From Oreohelix idahoensis (taxonomy: Eukaryota; Mollusca; Gastropoda; Stylommatophora; Oreohelicidae), in NCBI GenBank assembly GCA_024509875.1, contig JAMPIV010011335.1, positions 496,001 to 560,000 of the forward strand: a DNA stretch of 64,000 nt, given 5' to 3'. Made by a program: the position numbers and the translations under genes. Positions 11,342 to 23,398 of this stretch are shown here, piece by piece; position 1 is the first letter of the stretch; each line of letters begins with the position of its first letter. The notes beneath the pieces are model-generated. The model had not been told where the DNA came from, ran no database searches, and worked only from the letters and a program-made list of their open reading frames with translations.

Positions 11342-14300
11342 TTATTGTTCCTGGAGTTTACGGTGATTCTCATCACACGGATGGCGGCTTAAAAAATCCG
11401 CTCCCAGATTTGTTTTTCCACTTATATACTCTATGCTAAACTCAAATGGCTGCATCAGTAATGACCAACGGAGTAATCTAGAATTTTCATGTCTAGCCTG
11501 CGCTAGAAACGACAAGGGTTTGTGATCCGTTTGCAACTTAAATGCCTTCCCATACAGATAAATATTGAATTTCTTTATCGCCCATATTACTGCAAGACAT
11601 TCCTTTTCGCTAGTTGAGTAATTGGTTTCAGCTTTATTCAACTTTCTGCTAGCATATGCCACTGGGCTTAATTCTCCATCCAATGCATCTGATTTCTGTA
11701 GCAGAGTTGCACCTAACCCAATATTACTGGCATCAGTCCTTACAATGAATTCTTGACTTAAGTCAGTTAATTTCAAAATAGGTTTACTTGTAAGCTTTTC
11801 CTTCAATTCCTGGTAAGCCATTTCACATTGTGGTGTCCATGTAATTCGATCTGGATGTCCTTTACGTGTCAAATCAGTTAACGGTGCACATATGGAATTA
11901 AAGTTTTTGATATACTTTTGGTAGAAACCACATAATGAGACAAAGGATCTCACGTCTTTCTTGGTTTGTGGTCTCGGGGCTTTCTTTAGTTTCTCTAAAT
12001 TCTTTGGGTCAGGGGTCATGTTTCCCTGATAAACTGTGTGTCCCAAGAATTCTAATTCTTTACATCCAACGCAACATTTGGTTGGTCGGGCTGTTAAATT
12101 CGCTTCCCTAAGTCGATTAAACAGCATGTTCAGAGAGTCAATGTGTTCCTCAAATGTTTCTGTGGCTATAAGGATATCATCCATGAAATTTGTGATGCAT
12201 GGGTTATTCAGAGGGTCCAATAATTTTCTCATCATTCTAGAGAAGACACTAGGCGCATTCTTCAATCCAAATGGCAATCTATTAAACTCATAGTGTCCTT
12301 CTGAGGTACTAAAAGCTAGGTATGGTCTAACCTCAGGCTTTACTGGAATCTGATAGTATCCTTTACTCAGGTCCACTTTTGAGAAATATTTAGCTTTATT
12401 TAGCCTGGCAAACAACTGATTTGTATCCGGCAATGGATCCACCTGTCCTTCTGTAATAGCATTCAGTCTCCTGTAATCTATACAGAGTCTATGTTCTCCA
12501 GAGGGTTTCCTTAAGAGTACAACACCGGAACTATACGAAGATTCACTGTGTGAAATAATTCCTTCCTTCAACAAATAGTCTATCTCTTCCTTCAAAGCTT
12601 TCTCCTTAGCAAAAGGAATCGAATAGGGTTTCATACAGACAGGTGTGGGGTCTGTCAGTTTCATATCATATTCCAATAAGTTTGTATGCCCCGGTCGGTC
12701 TGTTAACACCTCTGCATGATTATCTAGAACCTGTTGCACTCTCTCTTTCTGATTTTTCGTTAAATGTGTACTGATTTTCACCTGTGCCGCTGTCTCACAG
12801 GGGTGTAATGGATATTCAAATGATGAAAGTGGTTCCTTTTTCATCTCCATGGCGATGGACAAGGTCAACAAGTGTGTCTCTTCCTGATGTTCTCTTTCCA
12901 AATATTTCTTCAGGAGATTCACATGATATATTTTTTCTTTCCCCTTCTTATCTATCTTATAATTTGTTCTAGACACCTTCTCTAGAACTGTATATGGACC
13001 TTGCCATCCAATTTGTAACTTATTCTGACTACCGGGTAGAAGAAGCAGTACCTTCTCTCCCACAGCCAAATCTCTGTCTTTAGCTTTCCTGTTATAATAG
13101 GCAGCATGTTTCTTCCTGGCTTGTTTCAAATTTTCATTGGCAAGTTTCCAGCCAGTTTTTAAACGAGTGGTCAGCTCATTCACATATTGGTATGAGGATG
13201 TAATGTTTTCCTCTGCCTTTTCATCAATCCACGTTCTTAACAGCGCTTCCAGTGGACCTTTTATTGGCCTTCCAAATAATAATGTTGCCGGGGCCATTCC
13301 GGTTGAACTATGGGGTACCTCCCGATAAGCAAAGAGGGCGGCGTGAAGATACTGATCCCATGTATCTGGTTTTTCGTGTGCCAACTTTCTCAGGATCGAC
13401 ATCAACGTGCAATTAAATCTTTCCACTTGGCCGTTCCCTTGTGGGTGGTACACACTACAATGGAATTGTTTGGCCTGGAAGATCCTGAAAACTTCTTCTG
13501 TTAGTTTCCCCTTGAACTGAGAGCCATTATCAGTCAAGATTTGATTGGGAAAGCCTAACCTTGTGAAAATTGTGAGCAATGCCTCTGCCACATGTTTAGA
13601 ATCAATCGATGACAGGGCTACCGCCTCTCCCCACATAGAACAAGTGTCCACCAGAGTCAGAATGTAGCTGTTCCTTCTCTTGGTTCGGGTGAGAGGTCCC
13701 ACAAGATCCACGGCAACTCTCTCAAAGGGTGTTCCCACTATGGGCATTTCCCCCAGAGTTGCTGGTGCAGTCCAATGTTTAGGTGCTACTCGTTGGCACT
13801 CTGGACAGGATTTTACATATCGTTTGATATCTTCAGTTATCCATGGCCAGAAATAGTGACAAGCTATTCGCTGTCCTGTTGCGCTGATCCCCATATGACC
13901 ACTGAAGGGAATCGCATGCCCTAGTTCCAACACTTTAGTCCTATATGAAGTGGGAAGGACCAGCTGTCCGTGACCATTGGATTCAGATCCAGCCTTCCTA
14001 TATATCAGTTTGTTCTTCATATAAAATTCTCCCTTGCCTGGAGGTGTATGAGATTTGGGCAACTTCTTGAAACACGGCTTGAGTGTTTTGTCCTCAGCCT
14101 GTGCCTTCCTCATCTCATCTGGATGAGTATTTATTGGATTATCCTCCTCCTTTTTAGACTGTGATCTGGTCTGCACTGTTGCCAATATCACAGGTCTCTT
14201 GGGATTCCCCAAGAAGACATATCTACACCCAAATATCAGACGGTAGATTGGCTCATTTATCACTGCTGCTTTTATGATTCCTTCCACATATCGCGTTTTC

Positions 14301-14490
14301 ACCTTTATCCGGGTGACGGGAAGTGTCATGGTAGCTACATCCTTGGTTGCAGTTTGAATCTCCACTGTTTCTGTGGTGTATTGATCGGCCTGCACCAGGT
14401 GAGAACTCACAACGGAATCGTAATCTAAACCGGTATCATATAAACACCTTATAGTGACATTATTACAGATGACATCTTCACACACTGGGG
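11342..14490 (-). CDS. Element A Pol: protease-integrase-RT-RNase H
   Basis: Cleaves Gag-Pol, copies the RNA to DNA and integrates it. The open frame reaches from 14560 (1072 codons), but the first 25 or so residues are out-of-frame gag sequence. Motifs by residue: protease DTG at 42-44; integrase zinc finger H215, H222, C252, C255; integrase catalytic D285, D344, E380 (spacing 35); GPY/F module WQGPY at 519-523; RT with D730 and FMDD at 792-795; RNase H D943, E985/987, D1012, D1055. Integrase precedes RT, unlike ordinary Ty3/gypsy elements. No stop interrupts the frame and all listed catalytic residues are present. The stop at 11342 lies about 50 bp from the polypurine tract, so there is no room for an env gene. 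It probably began as one frame with gag (see element C). Confidence 0.95.
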
Positions 14491-15753
14491 GTGGTATGGT
14501 TCCTGTAGTTCTGCAGGTTTGACCTTTTTTTCCTTTTTCCCAGATGTCATAGCAGCACAATGAGGAGGTTTCCTTCTACAATGGTCAGTGTCATGATTGT
14601 TCATCTTGCAATTTTTACACCACCTTTTCCCTTGGTTGAAAGATTTTCTTTCATCATATTTCCTTTCATCGAATTGTGGGGTTTTATTTTTATTGTCATA
14701 CCGTGGCCTATCGAATTGGTGCTTACCTTTGTTTTGATCTCTAGGATCAAATTTATTAAAGTTCTGTGGTGCCCTAAAATTATCCACCTGTTTCTTCTTA
14801 TTACCTGATACCTCTGCCTGAGCTGCTTGATACCTTTCAGCAACATTTAGCAACTCACCCAACCTCTCTGCACCTTGTTCCACGAGAAACTTTCTCAGGT
14901 CTGGAGCCATGGACTCTCTTAATTGTTCTATAAGGACCATTTCCTTAAGATCTTGGGTTTTCCCCAGAGAAGTCCATTTCTCCAAGTATGTCTCTAACCG
15001 TGCAGAGAACTGGTGATAGGTTTCACCTGACAGTAGTTTAGCATTCCTAAATTTTTTCCTATAAAATTCTGCGTTCTTTTCATATCTTAACAAAAGAGCC
15101 TGCTTTAGCATGTCATAATTTTCCTGATCACCTCTGCTCATTTTGGCAAAAACTTCATAAGCTGCCCCACGAAGCCCTTGAGATAACTTTAAGCTCCACC
15201 TTTCTCTCTCTAACCCATATGTGGTAGCTAATAGTTCATATCTATTTAAATAGCTCTCAATATCATCGTCTTTCTCAACAAAATGATCTAAATGAAAATT
15301 CATGGCTGAGGTTGAGGCTCCCTGACTAGCAGTGGCATCAGAGGTAAAGGGACTGGCACCATTTTCAGGAGCATGGCCTTGAAACTCAAACTCCCTTAGT
15401 CGTAACTCATGTTCCCTTTGTAATCTCTTCTCCTTTTCTGCTTCCCTCTCTGCAGTCAATCTTCTTTCTTCTGCTTCCCTTTCTGCCGCCTGTCTTCTTT
15501 CCTCGGCTTCCAATTTCTTAGCCTCAGCCTCAATCTGCAACCTCTTAGTCTCAGCCTCAGCCTCAAATTGTAACTTCTTAATTTCCTTTTCAGCCTCTAA
15601 CTTTCTTTCGGCCTCTTTTTCTAATCTTCTTTCTTCCCATTCAATATATTTGTCACATTCAGCAGTGACATAAGTAATCATAATTTGCCCGTCCATTCCT
15701 AACTCTTTCGCAGTCTGTACAGCAGCAGATCGAAATTTGGCCAGGTCCGCCAT
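14487..15753 (-). CDS. Element A Gag with SCAN-like capsid and zinc knuckle
   Basis: Structural protein of the virus-like particle. Starts at 15753 with MADLAKFRSA, matching the start of the element C gag. Residues 35-120 are a very charged E/K/R/A-rich coiled coil; 150-230 a helical capsid-like segment; 231-312 a segment (ETYHQFSARLETYLEKW, VLIEQLRESMAPDLRKFL, LLNVAERYQAA) resembling the SCAN domain; 320-375 basic and low complexity; C379, C382, H387, C392 form a CX2CX4HX4C zinc knuckle. The nominal stop is at 14449, but the last residues are out of frame. Element C has six C where this copy has five (14487-14491 on the plus strand as G), and in C the frame runs straight into protease. So A carries a one-base deletion, or an assembly error, that separates gag from pol. 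Confidence 0.92.
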
Positions 15754-15935
15754 TTTCTAACAGGAAAATTTATATAATGTCTAACTAAACAATACAATCT
15801 GATATTACTTATCCAAAGACACCACAGGCACTGAGAGCTCAACGTTATCTATTTTCACCCAAGGATACCTTTTTAATTTCTATTATTCCCTGAAGTGAAT
15901 TACCCCCAATATTTTTAATAGGGAAAAATTCAAAA

Positions 15936-15954
15936 TCCCGAGAGCGAGACCCCA
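15936..15954 (-). other. Element A primer binding site (tRNA-Pro-like)
   Basis: In element orientation, five bases (tatat) after the 5' LTR comes tggggtctcgctctcggga. It resembles the gammaretroviral proline-tRNA site tgggggctcgtccgggat, with a small insertion and substitutions. Element C has tggggtcttgtccagggat at the same spacing. The tRNA assignment is inferred. Confidence 0.65.
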
Positions 15955-15959
15955 ATATA

Positions 15960-18376
15960 TGTGGTAAAGTGGGATGTTATAAATATTTATAGGGGACTTA
16001 GTGTACTGACTGAGATCAGCTGTGAAGGTATCTGTATCTAATAGGTGTAGTGTTTTACAGATAACCTTACTTGCTACCACATTATACCTCAGTCAGAATT
16101 ATTCTGGAATATTGTGATGACTACGTTAAATGTCTAGGGTTATGTAAATGATGAAATGTAAGTCACAACAACAACAGACAGATAAACAATTTAATTTATT
16201 CCACCACACATGACAACACTGTGACACTCACACACATGTAACACTCTATAAGACTATCTTAAATGAGTCACTGGTAAATTTTCAAATTCATATGTATTAA
16301 TTACTTTCACTAATATATATCCTGATTCAACTACAAAGTGAACCAGGAATCACAATCAATTGTAATCACAATTTATATATACAGAATTTATAAATATGAA
16401 CCTTGTAGTGACATATTTTAATAATATTATCCTATGTGTGTCAGTTGTGTAGTGGTACTATGAGGTAATACTGGTTTTGTTTTTCAAGCTATGTTGTTAT
16501 TTGTCATCATGACTTCAAGTGTTTGTTTATCTGGGAAATAGTATGGGGGAAAGGTTCACAGTTCCTGTCAATTTAAACCAGGTATTGTCCCTCTTTTTCT
16601 ACCAAAATGTCAATTTTTGAGGGGACACATAATGTTGAGCTCCACTGGCCACAGAGGCTTAACTTTCGTGATGGTGGCAGGAAAAGACTCCTCTGCTCGA
16701 TTGCTCCCCTGTGTTTTGGAGACACCTCACTAGTCACTATCTGGACCCAGGAGTATGCTGTCAGCCTCCAGATTCAGCAAAGTTCAGACCAGGTGCTGCT
16801 CAATACTTTAGGACCACAGTCCCTGAAACAAGAAGGTTGTACCTCCTACTTCATAACTAATTTATAATCTATGTCCAGACTGAACACAATACATAACAAA
16901 CACTGAGTTCAGAGCGGTAGGCCAACTGCTATCTTCATCTGAAACAATTGACACCAGTATACTCCTCCCTAATGGTTACTACGCCTCTGCAATTCCAGCA
17001 TTAGTTCTTTCTAGTCAATAAGATAGGTGTCAGTGTACTGTTTGGCAATTCCATGTAGTTTTACTTTCCTCCGACACCTTCTGTTCAGGGTGGAGCACTA
17101 TACAGGCTTTGCCTCATGTTCGCTACTGAACCACACACATATACAGACATAAATTATCAATTTACATTCAATTTTCATTAAAAAGATATCAAATATTTCA
17201 AGCTTACCACAATACATGGAAATAATACAGAATTACGTTGACTGGCAATGAATAGGCACAAAATCCGACCTGCCACTGTCTCAGGCTTTTATTTAGAAAA
17301 ATATAATCTGATTCTCAACGCACTGTTGCTTTAGAAAGTTTATTTGAAAATGTGGTGCTGACCTGACGCTCCTAATTGACTATATTGGCGGGTCTAACCA
17401 ATCGAGCCATGTTTACACAAGCGTTTGAAAAAAAAAGTACCCTTCCTTCCGTCTCCCCTAACAACAAAACTAGTATTTGTAGCCCGACTAATCGTGTTTA
17501 GCCTTACATTTATTGCGCTCCAATCAAATAGAATTTAACATGGGGACCTATTTCCCGTACAATGGTGGTGTCAAAATCTGCCACTGAGCGATTCTGATTT
17601 TGGGGTTGTCTGACACCCTCACTATTTCTTTTGGCTATAATTTGTTAATTCCTAGACTATTTGCGTAACGTTTAACATATTCTTTGTCAGCACGTCCTAA
17701 GGAACCCAAATATACAAATTTAAAGGAGCTAAGTGGCTGCGTTCAAAATATGCATTTTCTTCTAGGATAGTCGTGCTGTTGCCACCTCCTCACTTCCAAA
17801 CTTTATGGTGTCTGGTGTACTGTCATGTTTTAAGACATAAAACAGTATAATGTCATATTTCCCAATAAGAATTTTGTAAGTTTTAAAACCTAACTCTCGT
17901 ATGGGTAGTGTTTTTTTATCACTGTCGATTTGAAAAAAGTTAGTGCTTGTGGCCTTACACGCGTGATGTCATTAATTGTATAGCGAGAAGCGTGTTTAGT
18001 GTTGCATGCGTTCCGGCTTTCAGCCCTCCCTTCTCTCTATCCTAATTCCATCTGTCTTTCGTTTATGGTAACTTAGTGTATAAAATGACATGAATGGAAT
18101 ATTAAATATAGGTCAGCTTGCGTATCTCAAGGTTTTTCTTAGAAAGGGAGTACACGTTTTATTGTGTTGTGGAAACGCGTGTATGCTGCAGAAGGCTTTT
18201 ACTATCAACGTGAAACGTTATAATTTGCAGACGAATGAGAAAACAAGGGGAATTTCGAGTACAGTCATTGTGACAGCACTGTTCTTTACCATTCTTCTTT
18301 CCTTTTATTAAATTTATGTGTTAGGCTTTACATTTACCTGATAATTTATATATGTGGATTAGAATTTCTCACGACA
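15960..18376 (-). repeat. Element A 5' LTR (right copy)
   Basis: 2417 bp, near-identical to 8857-11274. Differences seen include tcatatg/atatatg near 16286 and single-base changes in A and T runs. It should carry the promoter, transcribed leftward; I did not pinpoint a TATA box. Confidence 0.95.
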
Positions 18377-18422
18377 GCTAAGAAGCATTAGGTCTTACAG
18401 TGTTTTTAAGGATGGCTGAAGA

Positions 18423-18701
18423 TGTAAAGAAAGGATAAAGGTAAAGGATCCCGTTACACGCCCATTGAGGCATATCGTAAATATAGTGTTAGGACCATAT
18501 TTTCTTGACCATCGGCACACTAGGGGTGATGTGGTCAGCATCACGCCGGCCGCTTTAACCTTCCCAGAAGTTGCTCTGGTACCCAATTCGTGAGGCTGGG
18601 TCGACCCCGGAGGCGTTTGAGGTCTAAAAAACCCAACTTAACAGGGGATCGAACCATGGACCACCGAGCTAGGAAGCCAGTGTACAGCGCTACTGCGGCT
18701 C
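18423..18701 (-). mobile_element. SINE-like repeat (candidate)
   Basis: On the minus strand the head (18701 leftward) reads gagccgcagtagcgctgtac and then ggttcgatcccc, a good B-box match, so it looks tRNA-derived. The body includes a gtaccagagcaacttctggg segment and ends in an A/G-rich tail at 18425-18450. A 7-bp direct repeat ctgaaga (18416-18422 and 18702-18708) may be the target duplication. Family unknown. Confidence 0.5.
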
Positions 18702-18708
18702 CTGAAGA

Positions 18709-19376
18709 CATGTGAAGTGAATATTTATATGGAATCAGTGTTTTGTACAGTTAACCACATTAAATTGGATCGGCATAGTTCGACGACGACTTGCTTACTT
18801 GATACGTTATAGCTCTTCGTTGTTGGTTGCTTTCAAAATATTCATGAGCCGTTGGAGTTACACGTTCTCAACACCACCTCAACAACAAACTTATGACAGC
18901 CATAAGTCTTTCAGTACTTCTGCCAGAGACCACACGTCTGTTTTATTGAAGTAGATATTATCAAAACACAAAAACAGTCTAACCTAAAACAGGATCTTAC
19001 TTAACTACTGACTTAACACTCAATGTCACGTGTTCGGGGGCGTGAAAGGGCAATACAGTTTAGTAACAGTGTAAACTATCAGACATTTCGTATAACAGAC
19101 GACTAAGAGAGGTTGGGAATGAGGCTGCCAACCTCATGAGGTAAAAAATGTTACAGAAACCACTACTGCAAGAGTATGAGAAAACTTTGTGCAGGCTTCC
19201 TATAAAGAGGGGAGGGAGGCCAGGTGCAGTGGTGGCTCTATGTTCACTAAAGAGTGAGAAGGAGAATGATTATGATATGTAACTTTGCCCCGTGTGGTTC
19301 CCGGGGGTTTCTGAAGAGACACAGAAAAAGTTGGACTATTTCTCCCTCAGTCATGTAACGCAAACAGAATCTGTCT
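18709..19376. other. Intergenic DNA, nothing recognised
   Basis: Contains the dispersed cccgggggtttctga-like motif (about 19300) shared with about 598. No gene seen. Confidence 0.4.
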
Positions 19377-19562
19377 GGTAATTACCCTTGGTGTTAACAC
19401 ATGTAACTAGTAACTATAATTAGCCTTCTTGCTAACACACGTAGCTATTAACTATAATTAGCCTTGTCGCTAACACACGTAATTAGTAACTGTGATTAAC
19501 CTTGGTGTTAAAACGCGTAACTTGTAACTGTGATTACCCTTGGTGCTAACACACAAAACTAG
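19377..19562. repeat. 38-bp minisatellite, left half
   Basis: About five units of 38 bp (taactgtaattagccttggt then gttaacacacgtaactag). The array stops exactly at actag (19558-19562) where a solo LTR begins, and it resumes in phase at 31455, showing it was one array before the insertion. Confidence 0.9.
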
Positions 19563-19929
19563 TGTGACGTGTAATATAAATACAGCCAAGGAGATCCGAC
19601 CACCTTTGCTGCCTTAGTTAGTGTTTATGTTTTGCGAAGGCAAAACCACGCAATTCGCTGTCTGTTTACTTACTTTTGAAGCCACGCCTATTTTTCCTGT
19701 CTTTCTTGCGCTAACTAGTTGTTTACCTATTTTCGCAACACGCCAGATAACAGGGGAGCGAACCGGTCTGTTTACCTGAGTTCTCACGCGAGCTGATTTG
19801 TCAATCATCAGATAGTGACAGAAAGCACGTGGGGAAAAAGATCAGACTCGGTAGCAAATTCAAGGGTGATAATAATACTTCCCGACCACCTCTGATGTCC
19901 AACATTTTCAGGGAACTTAAGTATTTGAT

Positions 19930-22538
19930 GGTCACGTAGGTCTTTATATCATTAAATTACCTACATCTTCTTCCTATTCTCTCACCCAAATCCTTTTGTT
20001 TTATTATCTTTCCTTACTTGTTTTTCCTGTATTTTTCGCATCACTCGTTTGCGAAAAATATTTTCCTCAGTATTCTAAAACATTACCGGGGTTTTTTTCT
20101 CATACTGGGATGCGTAATTTTATTACATAGATGTCAGTCAGACGTAAAGTGCGATTTAGTTGCAGTCCATCTCAGACATCGAGCCGACTTGGGTCTGCAT
20201 CTTCAGATGACACGACACTCCTGAGTTAGATTCTCGACGTAAACACGTGAGAATGCTAGGAGAGAGCCGACATCCGTCTGCATTTTCAACGGTCAACAAG
20301 TAGTTGCATCGGCCGAACGCTTAAGCAGGAGCGAATATTTACACCTTATAGTCGCAGTTTCAGACATCTGTCGTCTGGAAATCCCAGCTGACACGGCTCA
20401 CTGTTGGCCGGGTCAGCGCGAGGTGCGGAAATGCAGAAGTGTCAGTTATGTAAGACGTCTAGTAATGGTAATGTTAAACGTAAGGTGTTTTACACGGGAA
20501 AGGGGAGATGATTTCGGAGTTTGAGAAAATGTGGGATTGTTTGCCCCTGTTTTCAAATATCCACCCAGGAGCTGAAATCTGATTTCATTTCAGTCTCCAA
20601 CATCTCCAGTAGACGGAACACATGTGCTTAGAGAATGAAGCTTGTATAGCAAATTTCATAGTTCTCGTCAGATTTGTGACGAGCTTCTAAATACCTATCT
20701 AGTGAATTATCCTAGCCGTGGTGGTACCGTAGTGCTGTGGTGAGATTTATAAAATAGATATCTAGTATTTTGGGAAGTGATTTAGTGTTAAAATCGCCTA
20801 TTTCATTCTAAACTAGTTCTGTGTCCAGAGTGCTTAGTTTATAGTTTTTATTATTTTTCTTGTGACGCATACAGTGGAAATACATAAAAACTAAAACTAG
20901 TAGCTATAAGGAATTTAATTTAACGGCTAATACTCAGTCGAGAATATTTTATATCAAACTTATAAAATGCTAGATGCGACATCGGTGAATAGTGACGGAA
21001 TACGCACCATATTCCTAATTCCTGATGATCGATTTTATATAACTTATTTCACCGGAAGTTTAAATAATAAGTCAAGCTGTAGGCTTGCTGTTTTAAATGT
21101 AAGTTATATTGAGTACATATATGTAAATTATTTGATATGTGTTCTTTCCATTTTTATATATATAGTGAAGCGGTGGTACCCAACTTGCCAGCGTTTAGTA
21201 AAGAGACATATTTGTGAGAAGCATAGACATTTCCTATCTTTAACCACGTGGGTTTTTTGTTTCAAGTAACCCTGGTCTGACAGTGCATAAGCCATCAGAG
21301 AGAGCCAGTAATAGCAATCCCACTAACGGTTTCTAAAGATTAGAAATAATTATTGGGCTTTTGAGCCAGTTCATATTGCTCCACAAATTTAAATGTACAT
21401 GCTGCCTGGCGGCGAGAATATTACAAGATTAACATTCCGACAGAGATTGTGACTAGTATTGTGGTGACCAAATATAGTACCTGCCTGAAAGAAGACACCG
21501 ATCTGACATTTCTTAAATCCTAGAATCCAAAGCTAATGACATTGTGCTCTGCTAACTTTCGTGCCTGGACAAATTTTATGTGACTGAATCAGACATTCGA
21601 AAAATTAGAACACCCAAGGAAATCGTTCCCGGAGACAGAGAGTTCAGTACGTCTTTTGGAACTGGGGATTTCTTGGTCGACGACTGCATTTTCGGGTCTG
21701 TGTGAAGGTCCTAGAATTATTATGTTCCCAGAGGCAGCGAGCAAAGTTGTGAGTATATATGTGTGAGAAAGGCCATGGCTGAATGAATGAGAGTACACAG
21801 GTCAGAGTGTTATTTTACCGGTGTATTATTGTCACCCATTTGCTGTCTTAACTTGTTTTTTAATCTGCAGGATTTGTTACAAATGCTAGAGTTTCTTTTT
21901 TTCTTAGGCTAAATCAGATTTATCCAACTCTGTTCATACATTTACGAGAAAGAAAGAAACCTCTTAGACTCAACCTTACGTATCTATAACTCTTTGGGCC
22001 ATCATCTGTTCTCTTAACGGAACTGTGGGCTAAACCTAGAGTACGATTCTAACGGGCTGTCATCCTTGTAGCATTTTCTTGAATTCTATGACTATTTGTA
22101 TATGTTTTTCCTTGATGTAATTTTTTGGTGTTGTGAGAAGATTTTTTTTTGATGATAATAATAATAGAAATCTCTCTTGAACTAAATCAGTGCGTTGGTC
22201 AGCTCGTTCAAATACATATATCATTGTTATAGTTTTCCCACGTCTGTGTGTTTAACTGTCGTCACGTGTATGTGCGTGCCCGTGAGTAGATAGAGATATA
22301 ATAATATATATATATCTGTGTTTAGACTGTCTGACGCCTTTAAAAGCGGTCGTAGAAGATAGGTGAGAGAGAGAAGATTATCTCGATTCTCAAAGACAGC
22401 CTCTATATCACATTCTATCATCTCACGTGTGGAAACTCTATGGTTTTTCACCAGCTCTCACTGTATCTATCACTCATTCCAACCTATTCAGAAGGGACCT
22501 AAACTCAGTCTTAATACTCCTATCTAAAATCTACGACA
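19930..22538 (+). repeat. Element B 5' LTR
   Basis: 2609 bp. The first base is G where the right LTR has T (ggtcacgtagg against tgtcacgtagg), which spoils the canonical TG terminus. A 100-codon open frame at 20967-21269 has a counterpart (104 codons) at 27637-27951 in the other LTR; it is hydrophobic in its middle and unrecognised. A TATA-like tataaaatgc at 20959-20970 could be the promoter core. A 16-bp deletion/insertion at about 20716-20732 distinguishes the two LTRs. Confidence 0.93.
20958..20971 (+). promoter_or_regulatory. Possible LTR B TATA box
   Basis: cttataaaatgc occurs about 1 kb into the LTR and is conserved in the right LTR at about 27628-27641. It is the best TATA match I noticed, but no start site is visible from sequence alone. 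Confidence 0.3.
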
Positions 22539-22740
22539 AATGGGTTCTCGTCCGTAGGATTTTTGAACTTAGAATAGGAAGACGAGTACAACAAATGGGT
22601 TCTCGTTTGACGGATTTTTGAACTTAAAATAGGAAGACGACTACGACAAATGGTTGCTCGTTTCCGGTCTTTGAACTTAGAATAGGAAGACGAGTACGAC
22701 AAATGTGGACTCGTCTATCTGGATTTTGAACTTAAGATTC
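22536..22740 (+). repeat. Four tandem LTR-end/PBS units in element B
   Basis: Units of 55, 55, 53 and about 40 bp start with tgg at 22541, 22596, 22651 and 22706. Each contains a (t)acgacaaatgg junction like the last bases of the LTR plus the PBS start, then ctcgtc-type sequence, ggatttttgaactta, and aataggaagacgagta. The first unit has tgggttctcgtccgtaggat, resembling the tRNA-Pro site. Elements A and C have a single copy. Confidence 0.85.
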
Positions 22741-23398
22741 TTTATTCTGAAATAGAGTAAGAGTGTGATGTCTTGTGAGTTGTTATATCTTTAAATAATT
22801 TATCCCCTAGACTAACGATCTGTTTACGGGCGTGCTGACCACACAAACTGATAAGTTTTTTCCACAGCATTAAGAAGCATTATACATTTGGTTTACAGGT
22901 GGATTTTGTCGGAATATATGTTAGTTGTTGATTTTGTAATACTAAACGCTGGTAACGTTTTGTGAGTGTATAACATTCACAAGGGTTCTGAAGCAGGAAG
23001 GTGTTTGAACTAAAGTTAAGGAGTGCGTTTCGGACTATTTGTCCAGATTAATTGCCTCCCTCACCCTAACTGTCTTCAGGGGCGAACTTATAGTGGATTA
23101 AAATTAAGGGATTATTTTTCTCTTTAATTTTTACAATAATTATTTTGTTTCCACTGTAGCAACTTATTTTTCAGAAATAATCTTAACTACCATTTAGTTG
23201 GCGTAGTCGTGTTTTGCATTAGGTGCTTTATTGCCGGTTAAGAGCAGCGATAGTTAGATTTTAATTTTGGAGGAGGTATCCCAGGGTTAAGGATATCATC
23301 TTTTGATTTTTTGGTACATTTTTTTCTCGTAAGTGGTAGGAACCAGTGTATCCTTTTTCCTATTTTCTTTCTCCACTAGTCTCAGTCACTGACCTAAT

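Larger units (their letters stand above)
8857..18376 (-). mobile_element. LTR retrotransposon A, full length, Gmr1-like (PR-IN-RT-RH)
   Basis: A 9.5-kb element in minus orientation, bounded by two LTRs of 2418 and 2417 bp that begin TG and end CA on both strands. It is flanked by perfect 5-bp target duplications gctaa (8852-8856 and 18377-18381). The internal region carries, in element order, PBS, gag, protease-integrase-reverse transcriptase-RNase H and a polypurine tract. Counting by eye, the LTRs differ at roughly 13 substitutions plus homopolymer changes (about 0.5%), so the insertion is young. The pol domains are Ty3/gypsy-like but in Ty1/copia order, the hallmark of the Gmr1 group. The only coding defect seen is a one-base frameshift between gag and pol. 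Confidence 0.95.

Noticed and set aside
11342..14560. Copia-type element call from domain order alone
   Set aside because: HHCC/GPY-F integrase and the FMDD RT with gypsy-type RNase H are Ty3/gypsy-like; Ty1/copia proteins look different. Gmr1-like fits better.
18423..18701. Functional tRNA gene
   Set aside because: Only the B box is good; no cloverleaf can be folded by eye, and a repeat body follows, so SINE is more likely.
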